Below, in pieces: positions 7,892-13,554 of a stretch of DNA of 15,119 nt. The stretch's first letter is position 1. Each line of letters begins with the position of its first letter. This DNA comes from UBA993 sp964485855 (lineage in GTDB: Bacteria; Bacillota; Dethiobacteria; DTU022), in NCBI GenBank assembly GCA_964485855.1, contig CAZAKI010000043.1, forward strand, positions 1 to 15,119, in the 5' to 3' direction. The translations under genes were made by a program, and so were the position numbers. The notes beneath the pieces are model-generated. The model was not told where the DNA came from. It was given only the letters and a program-made list of their open reading frames with translations, and ran no database searches.

Positions 7892-8524
7892 TTAATCTTC
7901 TTTTGCGGGAGCTAATCGGCAGGGGAGTTTGCGGTTGTCCACCCAGACCATTATCAGACCGATAATGCTAAAAATAGCAATCAGTGCTGCCAACCATAGG
8001 AGGGTGGCGCTGAGGCCGATGGCCTGAACATCAAAGAAAAAATAGGGGTACATCCCACTAAAACTTCCCTGCACTACAGAAAACAACCAATAAAATAGCG
8101 GGTAGATCGGCCAGTATTTCGCATCAGTATAGCGCATTTGTTCCCGGCGATCAAACAGCAGCCAATCAAGAAAAAAGCCCACCGGTGCGATGGTATGGGT
8201 TATGTGGTGTCTGAAGGCAAGACCTTCGGCAAAATATTCGGGTAGTGCCGGAACCAGGACGATGTGAAAGATTAGACCTGTTGCCATAATATATAAAAGA
8301 ACGCAGCCTCTTATGACAGCTCTGAATCGCCCTGGCTCAGGTTTGAAGATAAAATAGAACAGCGCCAGGACCACCAGAATGTTGCTCTGGATCGTAAAAT
8401 AGGCCATAGCGGGTAATCCCTCACCCGGTCTGAGCGGCATAAATATTGATAGATAAAGACCATAGAGGATCACTGCCATTAATATCATACGATATATATT
8501 TACAATAAAACGGCTCTCTTTCAC
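7892..8524 (-). CDS. Pr6Pr-type multi-pass membrane protein
   Basis: A membrane protein of about 210 residues with roughly six hydrophobic helices. Seen: features typical of the Pr6Pr (FAR-17a/AIG1-like) family, namely YFTIQSN in the second helix region, a paired-histidine motif HHITHTIAPVGFFLDW in the middle, and an aromatic YPYFFFDV before the last helix. I infer a lipid-related role from distant relatives; no catalytic activity is shown by the sequence. I chose GTG at 8522-8524 because AGGAG (8533-8537, read on the minus strand) sits exactly 8 nt upstream. An in-frame TTG at 8555-8557 would add 11 residues but has no SD. The reading frame stays open upstream of that TTG to a single UGA at 8573-8575 and continues beyond it (see the small ORF at 8573-8710). 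Confidence 0.82.
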   Translation of the reverse strand: MKESRFIVNIYRMILMAVILYGLYLSIFMPLRPGEGLPAMAYFTIQSNILVVLALFYFIFKPEPGRFRAVIRGCVLLYIMATGLIFHIVLVPALPEYFAEGLAFRHHITHTIAPVGFFLDWLLFDRREQMRYTDAKYWPIYPLFYWLFSVVQGSFSGMYPYFFFDVQAIGLSATLLWLAALIAIFSIIGLIMVWVDNRKLPCRLAPAKED

Positions 8525-8532
8525 TTCATCAG

Positions 8533-8537
8533 CTCCT
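8533..8537 (-). promoter_or_regulatory. Shine-Dalgarno deciding the Pr6Pr start
   Basis: AGGAG on the minus strand, 8 nt from the GTG at 8522-8524. It favours that start over the upstream TTG at 8555-8557. Confidence 0.7.
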
Positions 8538-8572
8538 GTCTGAATATAGGTTGTCAAGACCGGATCAAGATT

Positions 8573-8710
8573 TCAGCACTCAGCTATTTTCATTCCCCGG
8601 TTTTCAATCCTCGGGTAGAAAGGATCTTTTTCCGGTGTCGGAAGGTTGGCAATATTATATCTTTCAAGCTCGTTAAAAGCAATTGCGACGGAAGAAAAGG
8701 AACGAAACAT
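8573..8710 (-). CDS. possible 45-aa small ORF upstream of and in frame with Pr6Pr
   Basis: An ATG at 8708-8710 opens 45 codons ending in TGA at 8573-8575. The product has ordinary protein composition, including PTPEKDPFYPRIENRGMKIA, and ends ...AEC. I recognise no family. It has no clear SD, and a stop (TAA) lies seven codons before the ATG. It sits ahead of the Pr6Pr gene in the same frame, so it may be a small co-transcribed gene, the decayed 5' part of a longer gene, or, since the genome encodes tRNA-Sec, a UGA-containing extension. The complementary strand is also open here, so chance cannot be excluded. Confidence 0.3.
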   Translation of the reverse strand: MFRSFSSVAIAFNELERYNIANLPTPEKDPFYPRIENRGMKIAEC

Positions 8711-8842
8711 TTGCAGGATATTGATGATTTAAAAAGAAAATAAACAGAGATCTGATTACAAAATAACAAGCATGTTATAGATACCCGAAAATAACGAACA
8801 GCTTATACCAGGCCTATCAATAAAGGATAAGGTGAGTGAATA

Positions 8843-9673
8843 ATGGCTAACAACAAAGAAGTTAAAAGTTGTCCATACTGTGGGGAAGAAATACTGGCCG
8901 TAGCCATAAAGTGCAAACACTGCAAATCTGATCTGCAAGAGGTAGCTGAGAAACAAAATGATGCTGAGACTAAGCCCCCATCGCCTCCAAGAAAAATCCC
9001 GCCTCCTCCTCCACTGAACTCTTATTCTACCGTATCATCGACATCCCCGCCGCCGCCTCCTCCGCCAAGCAGCTTCTCGGCAACTCCTCCGCCACCAGTT
9101 CCGCTCCAAGACACTATTGCCCGCCCTCCGGCTACAACACCGGGCACTGGCAAATCGGAAGCAGGTTATCATCAAGTTGCTGGAGATTTATATGACTACC
9201 CCAAAGCTCCGCTCGGCAAACGCGTTGTTGCTTACCTGGTAGACTCAGTGATTGCCTTTTTGCCAATGATTATTCTTTCTCTGCCCTTCGTTTCTCAGCT
9301 CGGCACTTCAATCACAGGTGGTTTTTATTTCGACTCACCGCTGATGATCCCGGTCATTCTTATTGGCCTGGGCTGGTCTTTAGTCTATTATTTACTCAGA
9401 GACGGCTTTGGCAGTGGCCAGAGTTGGGGCAAAAAAATAATGGGCTTAATGGTTGTCAATTTAACAGACAACAGCCCCTGTTCAAAAAGCAAATCGGCAA
9501 TCCGCAATATTATCAGCTGGCTTATTGCCCTTGTTCTTTCATGGATACCGGTAATAAACAGTTTGAGCAGTCTTGTTGAACCAATTGTTGCCATCAGTCA
9601 CGGTAAGGGGCACAGAATCGGCGATATGTTGGCAAAAACACAAGTGATCGATCTTGAGGATTACCAATCTTGA
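8843..9673 (+). CDS. zinc-ribbon / proline-rich / RDD-domain membrane protein
   Basis: A 276-residue protein with three parts. A short N-terminal zinc ribbon has C10, C13, C24 and C27 (CPYC...CKHC). A low-complexity proline-rich linker (about 45-100) contains several runs of five to seven prolines. A C-terminal RDD-family membrane domain spans about 120-270, with the opening PLGKRVVAYLVDSVIAF, the central GSGQSWGKKIMGL motif and the closing GHRIGDMLA motif. RDD proteins are multi-pass membrane proteins of poorly defined, possibly transport-related function; the cytoplasmic zinc ribbon and proline tether may serve protein contacts. The ATG has GGTGAG about 6 nt upstream (8831-8836). It is transcribed alone; downstream lies the left REP-like repeat of the transposase element, which could act as its terminator. 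Confidence 0.88.
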   Translation: MANNKEVKSCPYCGEEILAVAIKCKHCKSDLQEVAEKQNDAETKPPSPPRKIPPPPPLNSYSTVSSTSPPPPPPPSSFSATPPPPVPLQDTIARPPATTPGTGKSEAGYHQVAGDLYDYPKAPLGKRVVAYLVDSVIAFLPMIILSLPFVSQLGTSITGGFYFDSPLMIPVILIGLGWSLVYYLLRDGFGSGQSWGKKIMGLMVVNLTDNSPCSKSKSAIRNIISWLIALVLSWIPVINSLSSLVEPIVAISHGKGHRIGDMLAKTQVIDLEDYQS

Positions 9674-9686
9674 TATCTGCCTAATT

Positions 9687-9721
9687 ATATTGTCAGGGGG
9701 ACGGGGTTGTTGACAACTTTT
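9687..9721 (+). repeat. left inverted repeat / REP-like palindrome of the RAYT element
   Basis: TTGTCA (9690-9695) and TGACAA (9711-9716) pair around the 15-nt loop GGGGGACGGGGTTGT and are followed by CTTTT. Read in the plus direction it looks like an intrinsic terminator for the RDD gene. Confidence 0.85.
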
Positions 9722-10489
9722 CTATGCTTTTAGGACAACGCCTCTATTAATCCCTGTTAGCCTGGCGATCTGCCTCACTGATAACCCTTTTTGCTTTAAT
9801 TGTCTCAGGTAATCATCCCTGGTATTTCGATCAATCTTTTGCCATTCTTCTACGTTGCCTATATGGCAGGTATTTTTAACCATCTCCAAAATCTCTTGAT
9901 CCGTCAGGTTTTTCTTCTCGTCTACATCCAGGCATCGATCATTGGTACTTTGCTCGTTAAAGCTTAAAAATGACTTTAGTACTGCTGGTTTATTGCCGGT
10001 AAACAGGCTGAAGGCAAAATCTGTGTCAACTAAGTGATCCCGGTTAAGATAGGCGTTGTAACTACTCCAGCGGTACTGCTTTATATCTTTGACTAAGCCG
10101 GCTTTCAGGGGATTTTGGTGAATATATCGAAGGGCTGTTAGAAAATATTGATCATCTTCAACTGGTTCGCTTTTGAATCTGTCTTGAAAAAGATATCCGA
10201 CCCGATCGTATTTACGGTTATACCAATAAACAAATTTCCCGCAGATCCTGCGCATAATTTGCTCCAGAGGTTCAGGGCCAACTTTAAGTAACAGATGGAT
10301 ATGATTGTTCATCAGACAATAGGCATAGATTTCGTATCCGCTTGTTTTCTTGTAGAATTTTAAGGTTTGGAGAAAACGGTGGTGGTCTTCGTCATCGATA
10401 AACAGTCGCTGACGGTTGATTGCTCGCATGATAACATGATAAATGTTACTTTCGCTTTTCTGACGGGCTTTTCTCGGCAATAATTTCAC
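9722..10489 (-). CDS. REP-associated tyrosine transposase (RAYT, Y1/HUH family)
   Basis: A 255-residue single-strand DNA transposase of the TnpA_REP/IS200-like Y1 class, which nicks and joins DNA at REP hairpins through a 5'-phosphotyrosine. Seen: the N-terminal signature RKARQKSESNIYHVIMRAIN (6-25), the HUH metal-binding motif HIH (H63, H65) within NNHIHLLLK, and the helix DDQYFLTALRYIHQNPLKAG, which carries candidate catalytic tyrosines Y115 and Y122. A C-terminal helix-turn-helix (about 230-255, GLSVRQIARLTGINRG) is typical of Bacillota members. The start is GTG without a good SD, and a CCCGAAAGGG hairpin overlaps it, so translation is probably weak. The gene looks intact. RAYTs are usually domesticated with their REP sequences, and the flanking palindromes fit that. 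Confidence 0.93.
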   Translation of the reverse strand: MKLLPRKARQKSESNIYHVIMRAINRQRLFIDDEDHHRFLQTLKFYKKTSGYEIYAYCLMNNHIHLLLKVGPEPLEQIMRRICGKFVYWYNRKYDRVGYLFQDRFKSEPVEDDQYFLTALRYIHQNPLKAGLVKDIKQYRWSSYNAYLNRDHLVDTDFAFSLFTGNKPAVLKSFLSFNEQSTNDRCLDVDEKKNLTDQEILEMVKNTCHIGNVEEWQKIDRNTRDDYLRQLKQKGLSVRQIARLTGINRGVVLKA

Positions 10490-10516
10490 CCCGAAAGGGA
10501 GTATGTGCTACTGAAT

Positions 10517-10551
10517 AAAAGTTGTCAACAACCCCGTCCCCTTGACAATAT
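10517..10551 (-). repeat. right inverted repeat / REP-like palindrome of the RAYT element
   Basis: Inverted copy of the left end with one mismatch. Stem TTGTCA (10522-10527) / TGACAA (10543-10548), loop AGGGGACGGGGTTGT on the minus strand, followed on that strand by CTTTT. It lies 19 nt beyond the 3' CCA of selC and could terminate that transcript. A run of eight G (10555-10562) separates the two. Confidence 0.85.
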
Positions 10552-10570
10552 CTTGGGGGGGGAGTAAATT

Positions 10571-10664
10571 TGGCGGGAGTAGATGGGAATCGAACCCACC
10601 GCAGAGGGCTGCCCTGCCACTGGATTTGAAGTCCAGGAACGCCACCAGGCCGCTAACTACTCCC
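10571..10664 (-). tRNA. selC: tRNA-Sec (anticodon UCA)
   Basis: A 94-nt selenocysteine tRNA gene with encoded CCA. Seen: an 8-bp acceptor stem (GGGAGTAG with CTACTCCC), the long form typical of bacterial tRNA-Sec, and discriminator G. The anticodon arm is CTGGA / CTTCAAA / TCCAG with anticodon TCA (10627-10629), identical to the usual bacterial Sec arm. There is a long GC-rich variable arm and the T-loop TTCGATT. It is charged with serine and converted to Sec by SelA, and used with SelB at UGA codons. None of selA, selB or selD lies in the window, so the gene is separate from its usual partners. Confidence is high because the acceptor length, anticodon and variable arm all agree. Confidence 0.96.
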
Positions 10665-10686
10665 GTTTATTTAGGTTTTCTCAAAT

Positions 10687-10716
10687 AGATTACACGATTT
10701 ATGGCCTGCTTGTCAA
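10687..10716 (-). promoter_or_regulatory. sigma-70-type promoter of selC
   Basis: On the minus strand, a perfect -35 TTGACA (10711-10716) is followed after 18 nt by a weaker -10 TAATCT (10687-10692). Transcription would start near 10680, about 16 nt before the mature tRNA. This makes selC independent of the upstream Roadblock-like genes. Confidence 0.5.
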
Positions 10717-10730
10717 AAGTTTGTTATTGC

Positions 10731-10754
10731 TAGATTGCTGCGGTAGATTGCTGC
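10731..10754. repeat. short direct repeat, 11 bp at 13-bp period
   Basis: TAGATTGCTGC occurs at 10731-10741 and 10744-10754, between selC and the stop codon of the Roadblock-like gene. Probably a small slippage duplication. Confidence 0.6.
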
Positions 10755-10771
10755 TTCAAGGCCTTTAGATT

Positions 10772-11236
10772 TTACTTAATGTTTTCCAACATATTGGGAA
10801 TAGCAATACCCATGAGGTTACCAATGGTAGTATGGTTCATATCAACTAAGATAAATTGCTGGTATTCACTCATCTCTTCCATCTCTTGATCCAACCCGGC
10901 TGAATGAGCGGCGGTTAACTCGGTAGCTTCTTCTTTAGCCGTATTGTAATAAAGGATCAACAATACTTTATTCTCTTCGAGGTTAACCATGAAATAATCA
11001 ACCCGAAAAGGATAGTCCGATGCAATCAGGGTTTTTTTAAGCATTTGCGAAATAGTACTGACAACCTTTATATGTTTGGTTACTGCCCCATACATCGGTA
11101 GAAGACCGCGGGTATGATTATATACAACTGATTTAAGAGATCTAGAGTTCCATAGATCAGTCTGCATGAAACCCTCGCCTAAATCTTCCTTGAGACCGAC
11201 AATTGCTTTTCTGATATTTTCGAGGGAAAAATGCAT
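10772..11236 (-). CDS. Roadblock/LC7-like small protein 1 (paralogue of the next gene)
   Basis: A 154-residue soluble protein. I recognise no exact family. The pattern of an N-terminal helix (ENIRKAIVGLKEDLG), two beta strands (DYFMVNL, KVLLILYY), a further strand (QQFILVDM) and a C-terminal helix (TIGNLMGIAIPNMLENI) resembles the Roadblock/LC7 fold, used by small GTPase regulators and polar scaffolds such as MglB. It clearly aligns with the product of 11315-11689: LKEDLGEGFMQTDLW against LKSDLGDALISADIW, and TTIGNLMGIAIPNMLE against TTMGILMSIVLPKIQE. It differs by an insertion of about 20 acidic residues near 100-124. The start ATG is preceded by a GGCGGGTGAG stretch. It is last in the minus-strand set, 78 bp after its paralogue; selC follows with its own promoter. 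Confidence 0.7.
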   Translation of the reverse strand: MHFSLENIRKAIVGLKEDLGEGFMQTDLWNSRSLKSVVYNHTRGLLPMYGAVTKHIKVVSTISQMLKKTLIASDYPFRVDYFMVNLEENKVLLILYYNTAKEEATELTAAHSAGLDQEMEEMSEYQQFILVDMNHTTIGNLMGIAIPNMLENIK

Positions 11237-11314
11237 AGGCTCACCCGCCTGGCTTCAGATTAACTTTGCCACTAAAATTTGCTTCCTATTACCAGACCAA
11301 ACTAAAATACCTGG

Positions 11315-11689
11315 CTACTGTGTCGCGTTTTTCAAACCTTCCTGGATTTTAGGCAACACAATACTCATCAAGATACCCATGGTAGTCTTCGACAGGTCAA
11401 CCGTCATTCCAAGCTGGTAATCATCTGCCTTATTGATCACAACAAGGTAACCATTAGCAGTATGCACCATGTAAAAATCACCGAGGTTAGGAAATTCCGA
11501 ACTGGAAAGCGTTTTTTCGAGCATCCTGGTTACCTCGTTGAACAGGGCTGTGGCCTTATGCTGAACATTGTAGCCGCCAAGAGACTGGGCATCTTTAATA
11601 TGCCAGATGTCTGCAGAGATCAGGGCATCACCAAGATCAGATTTAAGCTCCTCAATAATTGCTTTAAATGCTTCAATCACTTTTGTCAC
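11315..11689 (-). CDS. Roadblock/LC7-like small protein 2
   Basis: A soluble protein of 124 residues (127 from the upstream ATG), paralogous to the product of 10772-11236. Seen: a helix (FKAIIEELKSDLG), a long helix (EVTRMLEKTL), strands DFYMVHTANGYLVVINK and LGMTVDLS, and a closing helix (GILMSIVLPKIQEGL), an order consistent with a Roadblock/LC7 fold. Such proteins form homo- or heterodimers, so two adjacent divergent copies suggest a heterodimer; that is inference. I chose GTG at 11687-11689 because GAAAGGA sits 8 nt upstream; the ATG at 11696-11698 would have an SD touching it. It lies 82 bp after the acyl-CoA synthetase gene, with no terminator between. Confidence 0.7.
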   Translation of the reverse strand: MTKVIEAFKAIIEELKSDLGDALISADIWHIKDAQSLGGYNVQHKATALFNEVTRMLEKTLSSSEFPNLGDFYMVHTANGYLVVINKADDYQLGMTVDLSKTTMGILMSIVLPKIQEGLKNATQ

Positions 11690-11771
11690 AATCATCATCC
11701 TTTCTTCAATAACTGATTAAGAGTATTAGACTACAAAAATCAATTAACTGTTTATCTCAGATCGCCGAACG

Positions 11772-13484
11772 CTAAATGAAATCTTCCATGAAATCAGCGG
11801 TGCTAAAAGGTTCTTCGCTTCCATATTGGGAGTTATTAACGTCAGCCGGTAGTCCTGCTTTTTGCTCACCCTCAGGCTGTATAGTCAAACCACGTCGTAA
11901 ATGTTTGCCGATATTACTGATGGGAAGTTCGTTGCGAAATTCAATCATCCGTGGCAGTTTATAGACAGCCAGCCTGTCAGCACAGTAGTCGAGTAGTTCT
12001 TCTTCGGTAACTATTTCTCCTGCCTTAAGGACAACATATGATTTTAAGGCTTCCCCAAAATACTGATCCGGTATCCCTGTACTGAGCACCTCTGCAACCT
12101 TGGGATGATGAAAAAGGACTTCATCGACCTCTCCCGGATAAACATTAAGACCGCCGGTTATAATCATCTCTTTCTTGCGGCCGACGATATAAAAATAGCC
12201 GCTATGATCCATCCTGGCAATATCGCCGGTGTAAAGCCAGCCGTCTCGAATCGTAGCAGCCGTATCTTCGGGGCGTCTCCAATAACCTTTCATTACCTGT
12301 GGCCCCCTGACAATCAGTTCTCCTTCCATCCCAACCGGCAGATCGGTAGTGCCGCTTTCCCGATCAACAATACGGCAATCCGTATCGGGATAGGGCAAAC
12401 CAATACTGCCAAATTTGCGTAAACCCCGGTAAGGATTGGCATGGGTGGTCGGCGAAGCTTCGGTGAGCCCGTAGCCTTCAATAATTTTTATGCCGAATTT
12501 GACTTCCAGATTTTCAATAACTTCGACCGGTAGCGGCGCCCCACCAGTACGCCAGATATCAACTGATTTAAGATTATGCCGCCCGGCATCAGGGTGATTG
12601 GCAATATTGATAAATATTGTCGGCACACCCATAAAAAATACCGGCCGGTAGCGGTCAATTAGCTCAAGGGTAGCCTCGACGTCAAAACGAGGTGAAAGGA
12701 GCAAACCAAAGGGAGCAGTCAGACCAAAATTCATGACAGCAGTCATCCCTGTAGCATGGAAAAAAGGCATAACTGCAAGCCCATAGCGCTGCTTGACCCC
12801 ATTGTTATTCTTGATTTTTAACCAGTCAGAAAACCATTCTCTTTTCTGGATAATATTAGAGACAATATTGTAGTGAGTGAGCATTGCTGCCTTGGGAATT
12901 CCGGTTGTCCCACCAGTATATTGCAAAACCGCCACATCAGATCGCGGATTAATCTCTGCTACCGGAGAATCTGCCGGATATTTTTTCAGCAACTGATCAA
13001 ATAAAAGAGCTCCCGGTATGGAAACGACATAATCACTCAAGCGATTAATGATTAGATGGTCAAAAGTGAGTCGATCCCTGATAGTCAAGATATTTTCGAG
13101 AACGAGGTCGGCAACAATTACTGCCTTTGGTTCACAGTCCCGGAGTACAAGCTCGGTTTCAGCAGGCTTATAAAGTGGATCTACCTGAACTTCTATCGCC
13201 CCGATCTTCATACAGGCATAGTAAGCATAAACATACTCGGGACAGTTCGGCATGATAATAGCAACGCGATCGCCCTTACCAATACCTAAATCAATGAGGG
13301 CGGCGGCAAAGCGGTCAATGTTTTCATGCATTTTTTCATAACTGATTCCATCATTCTGGAAGATCATTGCAACCAGATTCCGGCACTCAGCTGTTTGTTT
13401 GATTAATAATTGGTAAAGAGAAACTTCCGGGTAATCTAAGTTCCAGCGAACCGGATAGTTATTTAACCATAGCTGCTTGAACAT
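11772..13484 (-). CDS. AMP-forming acyl-CoA synthetase, long-chain type
   Basis: An adenylate-forming enzyme of about 570 residues, predicted to activate a fatty or other carboxylic acid with ATP and load it onto CoA. Motifs (numbered from the upstream ATG at 13508): the phosphate loop QYTGGTTGIPKAAMLTH (197-212), A5 EGYGLTEASP (344-353), A7 YTGDIARMD (426-434), A8 GGLNVYPGEVDE (452-463), and the catalytic lysine K535 in PISNIGKHLRR. The motor is complete; a 38-residue acidic tail follows and is not part of the usual core. The start is set at ATG 13482-13484, since GGGAGG (13494-13499) is 9 nt upstream; the in-frame ATG at 13506-13508 lacks an SD. The substrate cannot be read from sequence. 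It follows the MORN gene closely and is probably co-transcribed from the riboswitch-controlled promoter. Confidence 0.92.
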   Translation of the reverse strand: MFKQLWLNNYPVRWNLDYPEVSLYQLLIKQTAECRNLVAMIFQNDGISYEKMHENIDRFAAALIDLGIGKGDRVAIIMPNCPEYVYAYYACMKIGAIEVQVDPLYKPAETELVLRDCEPKAVIVADLVLENILTIRDRLTFDHLIINRLSDYVVSIPGALLFDQLLKKYPADSPVAEINPRSDVAVLQYTGGTTGIPKAAMLTHYNIVSNIIQKREWFSDWLKIKNNNGVKQRYGLAVMPFFHATGMTAVMNFGLTAPFGLLLSPRFDVEATLELIDRYRPVFFMGVPTIFINIANHPDAGRHNLKSVDIWRTGGAPLPVEVIENLEVKFGIKIIEGYGLTEASPTTHANPYRGLRKFGSIGLPYPDTDCRIVDRESGTTDLPVGMEGELIVRGPQVMKGYWRRPEDTAATIRDGWLYTGDIARMDHSGYFYIVGRKKEMIITGGLNVYPGEVDEVLFHHPKVAEVLSTGIPDQYFGEALKSYVVLKAGEIVTEEELLDYCADRLAVYKLPRMIEFRNELPISNIGKHLRRGLTIQPEGEQKAGLPADVNNSQYGSEEPFSTADFMEDFI

Positions 13485-13493
13485 TTCTCGTTG

Positions 13494-13499
13494 CCTCCC
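13494..13499 (-). promoter_or_regulatory. Shine-Dalgarno deciding the acyl-CoA synthetase start
   Basis: GGGAGG on the minus strand, 9 nt from ATG 13482-13484. It lies inside the coding sequence if the ATG at 13506-13508 were used, so the shorter product is preferred. Confidence 0.75.
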
Positions 13500-13554
13500 G
13501 GTGAACATAACGCTAGAAGATTGGGGCTAACGGTCAGGTTGCATAGAAAAAAAG

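Larger units (their letters stand above)
9687..10551. mobile_element. REP-associated tyrosine transposase element with inverted palindromic ends
   Basis: A discrete 865-bp unit: one RAYT gene bounded by inverted repeats at 9687-9721 and 10517-10551 that match at 34 of 35 positions. Each end is itself a hairpin (6-bp stem, 15-nt loop). The left repeat touches the stop codon of the transposase and the right one lies 27 bp beyond its start. It separates the RDD gene from selC. No target-site duplication was identified, as expected for HUH enzymes. Confidence 0.85.

Noticed and set aside
8573..8740. Plus-strand open frame opposite the small 45-aa ORF
   Set aside because: It has no start codon with an SD and ends before the RDD leader; it mostly mirrors the open minus-strand frame.
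8770..8785. TGTTATAGA as an extended -10 promoter for the RDD gene
   Set aside because: No matching -35 at 16-18 nt and only partial agreement with the consensus.
10553..10562. Run of eight G as a regulatory or quadruplex element
   Set aside because: A single G-run cannot form an intramolecular quadruplex; more likely a slippage-prone homopolymer.
10583..10768. 61-codon plus-strand ORF starting MGIEPTAEG
   Set aside because: It reads antisense through selC; this is a common false ORF made by a tRNA gene.
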